64,000 bases of DNA from an uncultured Clostridia bacterium. GTDB taxonomy: Bacteria > Bacillota > Clostridia > UMGS1810. Made by a program: the position numbers and the translations under genes. A model generated the notes under the pieces. The model was not told the DNA's origin. It did no database searches and was given only the letters and a program-made list of their open reading frames with translations. The stretch lies in the NCBI GenBank assembly GCA_934454585.1, contig CAKSFP010000009.1, positions 1 through 64,000 of the forward strand. The letters are read 5' to 3'. How positions within the stretch are numbered: position 1 is the first letter of the stretch; each line of letters begins with the position of its first letter. This document shows positions 19,301 to 26,965 of the stretch, piece by piece.

Positions 19301-19603
19301 CGATACTTGCTCAAATGTTTTTTTCATCATTGCAAAATCACCGACGGTTCCGCTGTCAAGATATGCACACATTCTTGAAGAAACATTCTCAACCGTTACC
19401 GTTCCCGAAACGGATGTACATTCAAAACCGGAAGGTTTTTGTCCGACGGTCATATCATCGAAATCAGCATAAACCAAGCTAACATCACCCCGGGCATAGA
19501 TGATTTGCGGAAACGATAACGACGAAATAATCAGTGCAAAAAGCAATAACACAGATACAGTTTTCCGGCCCATGCATTTTGCAAGCACAGACATTTTCTT
19601 CAT
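16310..19603 (-). CDS. Secreted PL2-like (alpha/alpha)-barrel lyase candidate with Ig-like domains
   Basis: The protein has 1097 aa from the ATG at 19603 (GGGAGGGG five bases upstream). A hydrophobic signal region precedes about residue 40. Residues 40-215 resemble a laminin-G sandwich, and 215-430 look like two Ig-type modules. The catalytic-looking core, about 450-990, is helical: ADGIDLNTGKPLVW near 451, GYWGGHAFIDL near 526, then HELKDAF and a W-x-GHVIDWNYLLTNRHATY stretch. I recall this pattern from PL2-like pectate or exopolygalacturonate lyases, but cannot verify it here. A C-terminal BIG2-type Ig domain (about 1010-1095) ends the protein. No SLH motif is present. Next to a GH105 hydrolase, cleavage of a uronic-acid polymer outside the cell is the likely job. 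Another toroid family remains possible. Confidence 0.55.
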   Translation of the reverse strand: MKKMSVLAKCMGRKTVSVLLLFALIISSLSFPQIIYARGDVSLVYADFDDMTVGQKPSGFECTSVSGTVTVENVSSRMCAYLDSGTVGDFAMMKKTFEQVSKSVVKIQLDFSVPYAKSDGDTLLSLNNGTVSLFSIETNSGNISFCSEGKYTALVSDYTTNNWYSLSAMVNLVSHKVDVTIEGTTKYNLDINSSQVCDSVLFYTESSPGFCIDSISVVSVGDVGQKVVIDGPGKIFVPFAGMNTYEYKAILYNDIGQVVSDADIVWEVYIENENDISYEISGSVLNMAVGSGAYCVQAINIKAICADDASLFATITTVLDESVVADVSIEGPYRISNVSENAYRVKMTGAGGDVIYCDSAYWTLDKDDDNPVEIDADMGRVKFYGTPKKDARVTIYAKTPYSEKTASLTVATVDSDTYYTDDYLENILKMSVDNLIEYCKDIYNDTPLLADGIDLNTGKPLVWQSNQTQSAVMSNFATQSSIFATLDAMTLLLGDEKYTQRVDDIYRWYIDNGMSKTGMGYWGGHAFIDLKTSQKYESVRNPDTHELKDAFLYLAPFFRLDKQFGKDLVMHTWLGHVIDWNYLLTNRHATYSKAQNVDNWYNTDAAEEIHDFIRTTELPFRAAANDLVYIAGESYKQTGDTYALTWGKKILQNFYNLRNEKTHIQPNICATARGAVNTLDPMTTIEPFGKWYTRTDLSGYTSTKYGDRFFNQYAEDLVAQGFYPESVLAEDDTTLCEGNLVQTYVLPYTTLTDFWFAELIGADTEDGRYITEMAVQNFAGCVKYGWSKGSKLLRTIMTDGTDITDFVPNRNGYYGNYYNTGTRMGTSSFSENYFYTACVAYRYAVKHGGLEEDAEILKDFIIYALSERYRLGKAGDNEIGDEGLALSYSTDISSPQVLLAMVDLYYATEKAQFLDAARVIGVNMCRNNYKYGVLTNDTAIGNGPNQKHRLPLSGTNSVGYYALAYLDAATKNMEYAVEKIIPSAGYLQEDYLYENNAVVRIVASDYYGVKNTSVFVEKIDFGLDTLELKAGESRKLEYTVYPDDATDKKYNIWVSNPSVVRVDSDTMTVYGLKPGETDITCVSNDLKASTTIKVIVR

Positions 19604-19623
19604 TAAAACCCCTCCCCAACATA

Positions 19624-20739
19624 TCATTCACACAGATTCATCTCTGCACACATAAGCAAAAACGGTCCGGTTCCATGCATATCATTGGTTCCGACTTTGC
19701 ACGAAATATAATACTCATATGTCCCCTCATTAATGTTGGTGCCCAAACATATGTCATCAATATTAATTAATCCGTCTTCATATCTGAGCGCATCAACAAC
19801 GCCCTCATATGCTTTTTTTGCATATTTTATATAGTCACCATCTATAATGCCAAGTCTGACCGCCTTCGCTATTGCATATGCCAAAAGGCAAGTACACGAA
19901 GTTTCTTCCCAATTGCCTTCTTTTTCGGGCATATCCAAAACCTGACACCAAAAACCGCTGTCGCACTGATATTTGACGAGTGATTCTATACATAGTTTAA
20001 GGTTATTTCTTACGGCGTCAACACCCGGATAATCTGCTCCCAAAATGTCTGCAATGTCAGCTGATGCTACGACAAACCATCCCAAAGCTCGTCCCCACAC
20101 TATTTTGGATAAACCGGTTTCCGGATCCGCCCACTGTGCCTTTGCGGATTCGTCCCATCCATGACGCAGCAAATTATTCTCTCCGGTGCGCATATTATCG
20201 AACATGAGACGCGCCTGATGCACTGCCATATCTGCGAATTCTGTTTTCCCGGTAAGCACCGAGTAATTTGCACACAATACAGAAGCCATGTAAAGCCCGT
20301 CCAACCACATCTGATCGTTAAGTGATTTTTTGTGCCAAAAGCCTCCCTTGGAATTCTTGGGGAAATCCTTTAATGTCTCGGTTAAAATTTCTATTGATTT
20401 CAGATATTTGTCGTCTCCCGTCTCCTTGTATATACGGAAAAGCAGATTTCCCGGCATTCTGAAATCCAAAGAATCCATCGAAAGCCATTCATTGCCCGCA
20501 ACCTGATGAGGATTCTTATTTTCATCAAGGCAAGAATCAAGGTAATCCTGAATATAATCGGTATATCGATGGTCACCGCACTGATAGTATATACTCTCCA
20601 TACCGGACATCAATACGCCGTGAAGATATGTAAACTCTCCTCTTGGTATCAGCATTGTTGCCGGCACTTGTTCTATAAACAAATCAATAAACTTCCTGCC
20701 CACCTGCAGCGGCGTTTTATCTTTATACTTATAACTCAT
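19624..20739 (-). CDS. GH105 unsaturated rhamnogalacturonyl hydrolase (YteR/YesR-like)
   Basis: The 371-aa length matches YteR-type GH105 enzymes. The motif QMWLDGLYM holds the presumed catalytic Asp near residue 147, and SLDFRMPGN near 93 and GRALGWFVVAS fit the family's six-hairpin fold. These cytoplasmic enzymes hydrate the unsaturated uronic acid left on oligosaccharides by polysaccharide lyases. I use the ATG at 20739 (AGGAGG nine bases upstream). Longer frames reach back through the promoter, so they cannot be right if promoter P2 is real. It is the first gene behind P2 and the AraC1-type operator, and its stop lies about 20 bases before the lyase-like gene. There is no signal peptide. 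Confidence 0.85.
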   Translation of the reverse strand: MSYKYKDKTPLQVGRKFIDLFIEQVPATMLIPRGEFTYLHGVLMSGMESIYYQCGDHRYTDYIQDYLDSCLDENKNPHQVAGNEWLSMDSLDFRMPGNLLFRIYKETGDDKYLKSIEILTETLKDFPKNSKGGFWHKKSLNDQMWLDGLYMASVLCANYSVLTGKTEFADMAVHQARLMFDNMRTGENNLLRHGWDESAKAQWADPETGLSKIVWGRALGWFVVASADIADILGADYPGVDAVRNNLKLCIESLVKYQCDSGFWCQVLDMPEKEGNWEETSCTCLLAYAIAKAVRLGIIDGDYIKYAKKAYEGVVDALRYEDGLINIDDICLGTNINEGTYEYYISCKVGTNDMHGTGPFLLMCAEMNLCE

Positions 20740-20776
20740 TTTCTTCATCCTCCTCAAATTTTGTTTGGATAATTTC

Positions 20777-20805
20777 ATTATAGATTGCTTAGTATTCATA
20801 TGCAA
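20777..20805 (-). promoter_or_regulatory. Promoter P2 of the GH105-lyase-SLH operon
   Basis: On the minus strand a perfect TATAAT (-10, 20782-20777) is 17 bases from TTGCAT (-35, 20805-20800). The poor -35 hexamer together with an adjoining conserved element suggests an activator-dependent promoter. Transcription would begin about 20770, upstream of the AGGAGG of GH105. Confidence 0.75.
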
Positions 20806-20839
20806 TAGACAAAACTATAAATAACGGCAAGTTTTATAA
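20803..20839 (-). promoter_or_regulatory. Putative AraC1 operator, copy 2 (GH105 promoter)
   Basis: This 37-base element reads TTATAAA, 3 bases, TGCCG, 1 base, TATTTATA, 4 bases, TGTCTATTG on the minus strand. It matches the element at 26746-26710 at 29 of 37 positions without gaps. In both cases 20 bases separate it from the -10 hexamer and it overlaps the -35 by three bases. Two tandem half-sites (TTATA followed by TGYC, repeat distance about 18-19) fit an AraC-family dimer. Binding by the adjacent regulator is inferred. Confidence 0.7.
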
Positions 20840-20869
20840 GAGATTTCCTCGAAAACTACGATATCCGAA

Positions 20870-23074
20870 TCACTTGTCATTATCATTCAAAACATGGTTT
20901 TTGTATTCAACAGGAGTCATGTTTACTCCATTTTGAAAAGCCCTGTTAAAGGTTCGAATACTTGCATACCCAACCTTCTCCGACACATCGGTTATCCTCA
21001 TTCCATCTGCAATAAATTTCTTTGCCATGTCAAGTCTGTATTTTGTCAAATATGCCATCGGTGTAATACCATAACTCTTTTTGTATAAATTGTTAATGTG
21101 AATGGTAGAGTAATGTACAAGTTCGCTCAATGTTTCGTTTGATATTGATGAATCGAAATAATTCTCTTCAATATAATTCTTAATGTATTCAACGAACCCC
21201 TTATCTTTAACATTTGAACTTTTTGACATATACTCACATTGTTCTTTTGCTGCTTTGATACAAATTTCCTTAACACGATCTATATTCGAATAATCACGAA
21301 GCGCAGCCGATAATTCATACATCGGAACAGGCTTTCGCCATACCATATTTGCGGTTTTCATGAGCGTGTATACTACACCAACCGATATTCTGCAATATAA
21401 CTGAAAATTGTTTCTGTCTATATATGAGAACATTTTTTCAATAACAGCGCACGCCTCGTCTGCGTTTCCGTATTTAATGGCTTCAACAAGCTCGCTCTCG
21501 TCTATTACAACTTCGTTCCCGCCTACGATGCGTTTAACATTAGAATAAAGGACCACTTTGTTATAATCAAAAAGCTCACTCTTGCCAATCACTTCAAGTG
21601 CCTGCAAATAACCGCGGGAAATTCCTTCTATACCCTCATTGCGCTCAGATACCGCAACTGTTGCCACAAAATTATACTTATCATCCAGCATATTTGTAAT
21701 ATAGGCAAATTTTTGAGCAATGATACGCACACAGCCTTCAGACTCATCATCTGTATTGCATATGCACACCAACCTGTTCTGCACACGCGTTAAATACACA
21801 TTCGTACACTCATCACTGAGCATCTCCTTGGTGAAATTAGTGATGTCGGCTGTAATACGCTCATCCTCATCTGCGGAGATATCATCATCTTTGTATATAT
21901 TGAATACTACTATAACAAAATTATGCTTATCAAAAATTATTTGATACCCGGCAAGAATGTCGAGATATTCCTCTGCGATTTCTCCTACAAGCAGTTTGCT
22001 GAAAATAAGATTGGATACCGAATTGTTTTTGTCATTCAAACGACGAGAAAGCTCCTTATTTACGCCGATAAGTTCCCGTATTGGCTTTTCCAGAAATTTA
22101 TAGTTTATTGTCTCGATGTCAATGTTCAAAAGTCTCGCAAGCATTTGCAAAGGGCGAATTTTGGTGACATACAAATAACACAGAACTATTATTCCGATTA
22201 TTATATTGAAAATAACTGCAAGTAGTGAAACCATTTGCACTCTTTTTACGGTTTTTATATCAAGATCTTTCTCAAAAACAATAGCCGCTGTATACTGTGA
22301 TCCTATACTGCGTGTTATTATTTGATATTTGCCGGATACGGCACTCAAATTGCTCAACAACATAGGTTTGCTTAAGTTTTGAATGTCTATACGCTCATCG
22401 TATATAGATAAGCGTCCGTTGATATCATAAATATATATATTGCATCTGTTTACCCATTCAACCCAGGGTGTCTGTGGGAAAATGCTGTCTTTATTAAACA
22501 ATATACCGCATGAAACCTTTTCCGGAATGCCAACATATACTTGATTGAGCATAATATTATATTGAATACTTTCATCACAATCAAACAATTCCTCATTCTC
22601 ATCTGACGCTATCCGTTCTCTCCATTTATCATAGTTGGAGATTTTGTCGGCACAGTATATATCATAAAAATCACGCGAATCGTAAACTCCTCCGGCGGAT
22701 ATCACCATATCCGACTTTGCCATATATACATAAATGAGATCTATATTTCCAAAAATACTTTTGTAATTATCAAGCTGCGAAACAATGCTCATAACCTTTG
22801 GAGATGTATAAAACTCCCGTTCATCGGAATAACGCGATACATCAGCAATTATGCTCTGCCGAGATATATTGGTCGATAGAGCATAAAGCTGATTGTAAAA
22901 CTCTTCCATTTTGCCTGCTACATTATCACGAACATACTCATTCACATTATCAGTCTGTTTTTCAAAAACAGAACAATACCACAAATTAACCATTCCTACA
23001 ATTAGTATAATCATAAGTGTTATGATTATATATATTGTATACCATTTTTTTAATTTGGTGCTGATATTTTTCAT
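20870..23074 (-). CDS. Membrane-bound AraC-family transcriptional regulator (locus 1, AraC1)
   Basis: The protein has 734 aa from the ATG at 23074, which has GGAGAG seven bases upstream; a start at 23092 would add six residues without a good site. A transmembrane helix near residues 10-33 and another near 275-300 (VSLLAVIFNIIIGIIVLCYL) enclose an extracytoplasmic sensing domain. The C-terminal 105 residues form a double helix-turn-helix of the AraC/XylS type (ISNETLSELVHYSTIHINNLYKK, then DVSEKVGYASIRTFNRAFQ). Such one-protein sensors occur beside LplABC-type importers in Firmicutes and usually activate them in response to an oligosaccharide. It lies 59 bases after the binding-protein gene and directly upstream of promoter P2, so it probably controls P1 and P2. 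Confidence 0.85.
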   Translation of the reverse strand: MKNISTKLKKWYTIYIIITLMIILIVGMVNLWYCSVFEKQTDNVNEYVRDNVAGKMEEFYNQLYALSTNISRQSIIADVSRYSDEREFYTSPKVMSIVSQLDNYKSIFGNIDLIYVYMAKSDMVISAGGVYDSRDFYDIYCADKISNYDKWRERIASDENEELFDCDESIQYNIMLNQVYVGIPEKVSCGILFNKDSIFPQTPWVEWVNRCNIYIYDINGRLSIYDERIDIQNLSKPMLLSNLSAVSGKYQIITRSIGSQYTAAIVFEKDLDIKTVKRVQMVSLLAVIFNIIIGIIVLCYLYVTKIRPLQMLARLLNIDIETINYKFLEKPIRELIGVNKELSRRLNDKNNSVSNLIFSKLLVGEIAEEYLDILAGYQIIFDKHNFVIVVFNIYKDDDISADEDERITADITNFTKEMLSDECTNVYLTRVQNRLVCICNTDDESEGCVRIIAQKFAYITNMLDDKYNFVATVAVSERNEGIEGISRGYLQALEVIGKSELFDYNKVVLYSNVKRIVGGNEVVIDESELVEAIKYGNADEACAVIEKMFSYIDRNNFQLYCRISVGVVYTLMKTANMVWRKPVPMYELSAALRDYSNIDRVKEICIKAAKEQCEYMSKSSNVKDKGFVEYIKNYIEENYFDSSISNETLSELVHYSTIHINNLYKKSYGITPMAYLTKYRLDMAKKFIADGMRITDVSEKVGYASIRTFNRAFQNGVNMTPVEYKNHVLNDNDK

Positions 23075-23133
23075 GTATATACTCTCCGTCATTGAACATC
23101 TGTGCCGATTGAATTAATTTACCCGGCGCCTGG

Positions 23134-24723
23134 TTAATTATTTTTATATCTGTCATATGCCGCTTGTTGAATTTCTATTGCCCTGTCGATTTTAAGATTT
23201 TTAAGTTCCTGCTTAAATTCATCATATTTATCAAGAGATACGGTACCATTGATAAAGCCTGTTCTTGAAACAGACACATATTTTTTTACTTCATTCATTA
23301 TAGATGCATATTCAGTAGATTCTTCCTCCGTCATGGCAATCGGAGGCAGAACATTTGGCTGTACATCATCATATTCCGAAATCCATGCATCAAGTGTTTT
23401 TTGCTGCTGCGGTCTGAAATAATACTGATCTATATATCCCCTTTGCTGAACAAACGGACCGCCAACGGATGATTTGAAATAATATCCCATTGCCTGCGAT
23501 ACGGTCATGCCATCCGGATTGTTGTATATATTATCATTATAAATATACTCCCCGTCTTTAATTTCAAAGCTTTCTCCCTCTGTGCCGTAGTTATATAAAA
23601 TACTGCCTTCCTCACTGTAACCATAATCAAGGTATCTTGCAGCCAAAGACGGATTTTTGCACGATGATGTGATAGCTACGGAACAAGATCCGGGATACTT
23701 TGAATCTATATTGTAATAAGTATTCTTTTCGCCGGACTTAAGCGATGTAAACGGCATACCCTGCATATCAAATTTTTCCCCGGTTTTTGCCTTGTTATCC
23801 AACCAGGTTCCGAGATTACCTCCGCCGCTTGCTACAGTGACACCTGTTTTTCCCGATAACACATTTGTGTCAAGAGCAGCGTTATCTACAGAAACAAAAT
23901 TTGGATCAAGCAGACCTTCGTCATACCATTTATGCATTGTCCTTATCGCACTTTCGTAATTACTGCTGAGCGGACCGTAAGCAACCCTATCACCATCAAG
24001 ATAGAATGCGCCTGCCGCAGAAAAATTACCAAAGAATATGTCCATCGAATACGGAGTAAAGCACAGCGGCTTATCCGCACCCTTTTTTTCTTTGAATGCC
24101 TTTAGTACAATTTCAAGATCATCAATACTCTTGGGCATATCCATTCCGAGTTCATCTAACCAATCTTTCCTAATCATAGTTCCTGTGGAGATTAACAGTC
24201 GTTTATCCCCCCGAATAAACGGAAATACATAGTACTGTCCTTTTGCTGTCTTTACCATTTTGTCGACATCCGGATTTTCACTTAGATATTTTTTTAGGTT
24301 TGGAGCATTTTTTTCAATAAGTTCATTCAGCGGAAGTATTATCTTCTCCTTAAGACTTTTGGCAGCACCGCCGTTGTTGTATGTGGTCCACTGAAACTCA
24401 ACCATATCAGGCATCTGTCCTGATGCTACCAATAAACTGAGTGATGTTGCCTCCTGTCCGGCTGCCGGGTGAATGTATTCAATTTCAACGCCGGTTTTTT
24501 CCTTAAGCTTTTGGGCCAAGTTTGACTTACCTATATTGTCAATATATGTTGACAATGCTGTATTCTGCTTAACCCAGTAAGTGAGCTTTTCCTCGGTCTT
24601 AATCGGATATCCCGTAAAATCCAGATTACCGCTCACTACCGAGTCTGTCTTTTTTCCGCAACCGCTGAGCACAAGCAAGCCTGCGCAAGCAATAGCTGAT
24701 ACTTTCATGATTTTTTCGTTCAT
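23134..24723 (-). CDS. Extracellular solute-binding lipoprotein, LplA/YtcQ type (locus 1)
   Basis: This 529-aa protein starts at the ATG at 24723 behind GGGAGGG. It has a lipoprotein signal with lipobox LSGC (Cys about residue 22). The body is a family 1-like sugar-binding protein, with features shared with the protein at 53434-55023: LKEKTGVEIEYIHPAAGQ, FPFIRGDK, IRKDWLDELGMDMP, YLDYGYSEEGSILYNYGTEG and a tail ending in RAIEIQQAAYDRY. It would capture oligosaccharides outside the membrane and deliver them to the two permeases encoded just upstream. Order in the transcript is permease, permease, binding protein, regulator. The substrate is probably a pectin-derived oligosaccharide, judged only from the context. 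Confidence 0.85.
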   Translation of the reverse strand: MNEKIMKVSAIACAGLLVLSGCGKKTDSVVSGNLDFTGYPIKTEEKLTYWVKQNTALSTYIDNIGKSNLAQKLKEKTGVEIEYIHPAAGQEATSLSLLVASGQMPDMVEFQWTTYNNGGAAKSLKEKIILPLNELIEKNAPNLKKYLSENPDVDKMVKTAKGQYYVFPFIRGDKRLLISTGTMIRKDWLDELGMDMPKSIDDLEIVLKAFKEKKGADKPLCFTPYSMDIFFGNFSAAGAFYLDGDRVAYGPLSSNYESAIRTMHKWYDEGLLDPNFVSVDNAALDTNVLSGKTGVTVASGGGNLGTWLDNKAKTGEKFDMQGMPFTSLKSGEKNTYYNIDSKYPGSCSVAITSSCKNPSLAARYLDYGYSEEGSILYNYGTEGESFEIKDGEYIYNDNIYNNPDGMTVSQAMGYYFKSSVGGPFVQQRGYIDQYYFRPQQQKTLDAWISEYDDVQPNVLPPIAMTEEESTEYASIMNEVKKYVSVSRTGFINGTVSLDKYDEFKQELKNLKIDRAIEIQQAAYDRYKNN

Positions 24724-24750
24724 CGTATTACCCTCCCTAAACATTTTTAA

Positions 24751-25704
24751 TTACCATAAACCATAGCCATTTACCTTTCTGCTGATACGGTTTGAACCAA
24801 TCAGGAAGAAAAGGTTTATAACAGAATTAAACAATCCTACCGCTGCACTGTACGACCAATCAAGGTTAGTAAGACCTCGGCGATATACATATGTTGAAAC
24901 AACATCTGCCACATTCATGGTTGAATCATTATACAAAAGCAAAATTTTCTCATAGCCTACATTGAGTATACTACCCATGCGCATAATAAGCATAATAACT
25001 ACAGTAGGCAGAATTCCCGGTATTGTTACATGAATTACTTTTTTTAACTTGCCGGCTCCGTCTATCTCTGCAGCCTCATACAACGAATCATCTATACCGG
25101 TCAGAGCCGCAAGGTATATTATCGAGCCCCATCCAACTTCTTTCCAAATATTCGATACAACATATATCGGCAAAAAACAGTTTGGGTGATTCAGCATGGC
25201 GCCTGTCGAACCGGTCATAAAATTGTATGCTCTGCCGATAAGCCCATTATCTCCGGTGAATATATTAACTATTCCGCATACAACAACAAGTGATATAAAA
25301 TGCGGTATGTATGTAGCGTTTTGTATTATCTTGCCAAGTTTCGCACTCTTAAGCTCATTTAGCAACAGCGCCAAAATAATTGGAGCAGGAAAACCAAATG
25401 CAAGAGTGGACAGACTGATTTTTATGGTATTTGTCAGAACAACCTTACACGATGGCGATCTGAAAAAATCCGCAAAATGTTTGAAGCCAACCCAGTCGCT
25501 GCCGGCGATACCGAGACGAGGACTATAATCCTGAAATGCCATAAGCAATCCATACATTGGAATGTACTTAAATATAATGAAATACGCCAAAACAGGAAGC
25601 ATCATTAAATACAAAGTTCTGTTAACCCTAAAATCTGTTTTGAGTTTATAAATAAATCTATCGTTACCGGTTGATTTGAGTGTCCGTGTATTCATATTCA
25701 TCAT
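24751..25704 (-). CDS. ABC transporter permease, LplB type (locus 1)
   Basis: The 317-aa product has six predicted membrane segments, starting with YLMMLPVLAYFIIFKYIPMY, and the cytoplasmic EAA loop (YEAAEIDGAGKLKKVIHVTIPG region, near residue 210) that docks on the ATPase. The C-terminus NRISRKVNGYGLW is typical of LplB-like permeases. The start codon at 25704 overlaps the stop of the preceding permease gene as ATGA, indicating translational coupling. The ATG at 25695 is an alternative with a better-spaced AAGGG. It would pair with the other permease to import oligosaccharides. No ATPase gene is in the operon, so a shared MsmX-type ATPase from elsewhere is expected. Confidence 0.88.
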   Translation of the reverse strand: MMNMNTRTLKSTGNDRFIYKLKTDFRVNRTLYLMMLPVLAYFIIFKYIPMYGLLMAFQDYSPRLGIAGSDWVGFKHFADFFRSPSCKVVLTNTIKISLSTLAFGFPAPIILALLLNELKSAKLGKIIQNATYIPHFISLVVVCGIVNIFTGDNGLIGRAYNFMTGSTGAMLNHPNCFLPIYVVSNIWKEVGWGSIIYLAALTGIDDSLYEAAEIDGAGKLKKVIHVTIPGILPTVVIMLIMRMGSILNVGYEKILLLYNDSTMNVADVVSTYVYRRGLTNLDWSYSAAVGLFNSVINLFFLIGSNRISRKVNGYGLW

Positions 25705-26612
25705 CCCTTAACCGCTCCTATCATTACGCCTTTTGTGAAATACTTCTGCAAAAACGGATATACACACAGTATCGGCACTGTGGCATAAATTATTGTTGCA
25801 TATTTGATTGACTCTCCTATTGCTTCCTGGTCCGTTGCGGATGCGTTTGCCATTGAATTGGTATCGTTCGATATAAGTATCTCCCTCAAAACCAACTGCA
25901 ACGGATATTTCTCACGAGTCTTGAGATATATCGAAGCTTCAAACCACGCATTCCAATGGGCAACAGCATAATATAGCACCATAACAGCAAGTATTGCCTT
26001 TGATAACGGCATTATCACCTGGAACAGTATCCTGACATGACCGGCACCATCTATTTTTGCCGCCTCCTCAAGGCTTGAAGGGATACCTTCAAATGATGTT
26101 CTCATTATAATCATGTTGTACACATTTATCGTTCCCGGAAGGACCAATGACCAAAATGAATCATACAGACCAAGAGTTTGTGAAACCAACAAATATGTAG
26201 GTATCATACCACCGCCGAAAAACATAGTAAATATTATCATTGCAGTGAAGAATTTGTTCCACATTACATTTTTTCTGGAGAGAACATACGCGCAGAGTGA
26301 TGTAAAGAGTATATTTATAGAAACGCCCACCACCACAATAAGAATACTGTTAATATACGCACTTGTAATTAGCGGATGTGATAACATCTTCTTATACGCT
26401 TGAATATTGAATCCAATCGGCGCAAGCAGCACATTGCTGTTTCGCTGCAGCATCATTGAATCACTGAATGATCCGCAAAGCACATACCACATAGGATATA
26501 ACATACATATAGAAAGCAGAATCAAAAAAAAAATATTGAATACATTAAATGTTCGCTCGCCGATACTCTCTCTGTACGCTACTCCCCTTCCTCTTGTTCT
26601 GATCTTTTCCAT
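25701..26612 (-). CDS. ABC transporter permease, LplC/YtcP type (locus 1)
   Basis: Starting at the ATG at 26612 (AAAGG ten bases upstream) gives 303 aa; in-frame ATGs at 26630 and 26660 are alternatives. Six membrane spans are visible, beginning with FNIFFLILLSICMLYPMWYV. The EAA loop reads LEEAAKIDGAGHVRILFQV near residue 190, and the C-terminus FLQKYFTKGVMIGAVKG is characteristic of the YtcP/LplC group. It is the first gene after promoter P1 and forms a heterodimer with the LplB-type partner encoded next. Its counterpart at 51504-52397 is clearly homologous but not nearly identical, so the two importers probably have different cargo. Confidence 0.87.
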   Translation of the reverse strand: MEKIRTRGRGVAYRESIGERTFNVFNIFFLILLSICMLYPMWYVLCGSFSDSMMLQRNSNVLLAPIGFNIQAYKKMLSHPLITSAYINSILIVVVGVSINILFTSLCAYVLSRKNVMWNKFFTAMIIFTMFFGGGMIPTYLLVSQTLGLYDSFWSLVLPGTINVYNMIIMRTSFEGIPSSLEEAAKIDGAGHVRILFQVIMPLSKAILAVMVLYYAVAHWNAWFEASIYLKTREKYPLQLVLREILISNDTNSMANASATDQEAIGESIKYATIIYATVPILCVYPFLQKYFTKGVMIGAVKG

Positions 26613-26683
26613 CTGACCAATTCCTTTCATCTTTAGGGTATTTTTCATATACTGATACAAAATACCTCGTTGTTATATATTAA

Positions 26684-26712
26684 ATTATACTAAACCGCGT
26701 CTCTATTGACAA
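26684..26712 (-). promoter_or_regulatory. Promoter P1 of the importer-AraC1 operon
   Basis: On the minus strand TTGTCA (26712-26707) and a perfect TATAAT (26689-26684) are separated by 17 bases. It stands 72 bases before the chosen start of the first permease. This is a near-consensus vegetative promoter with the AraC1-type operator overlapping the -35 edge. Confidence 0.82.
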
Positions 26713-26746
26713 TAGACACTTTTATAAATATCGGCAGTATTTATAA
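26710..26746 (-). promoter_or_regulatory. Putative AraC1 operator, copy 1 (importer promoter)
   Basis: Same 37-base element as at 20839-20803, with the identical blocks TTATAAA, TGCCG, TATTTATA and TGTCTATTG in the same register, 20 bases upstream of the -10 in both promoters. Conservation of sequence and distance between two otherwise unrelated leaders is what supports function. The regulator itself is encoded in this operon, so control would be autoregulatory. Confidence 0.7.
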
Positions 26747-26836
26747 AAACACCCGAGAAAAGCAAGTAAATAGGCACAAATGGCGAAGACAGAGCGTACA
26801 AAAAAGCAATCTGCATCGTCAATTCTCAAACATTAA

Positions 26837-26875
26837 GAGCATAGCAGACGAAAACAAATTCCGTCGGCTATGCTC
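26837..26875 (-). terminator. Hairpin downstream of the GH95 gene, second of two
   Basis: Arms GAGCATAGCAGACG and CGTCGGCTATGCTC pair with one mismatch around an 11-base loop. In the minus-strand transcript the stem is followed by TTAATGTTT, only a weak U-tract. With the hairpin at 26904-26934 it probably ends GH95 transcription before promoter P1. Confidence 0.5.
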
Positions 26876-26903
26876 CGCTTAACATAATTATTTATTTAGG
26901 AGG

Positions 26904-26934
26904 AAGCCGGATATATCTGATATTCATCCGGCTT
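26904..26934 (-). terminator. Hairpin downstream of the GH95 gene, first of two
   Basis: Arms AAGCCGGAT and ATCCGGCTT pair perfectly around a 13-base loop, 31 bases after the GH95 stop. The following bases (CCTCCTAAATAAAT on the minus strand) make a poor U-tract, so termination efficiency is uncertain. The rest of 26747-26965 shows no gene. Confidence 0.45.
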
Positions 26935-26965
26935 ATACAAATTACTGCTGTTGCCTCCGTTTTTG

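Noticed and set aside
20740..20805. N-terminal extension of the GH105 gene
   Set aside because: It would begin upstream of the promoter -10 element; AGGAGG precedes the ATG at 20739.
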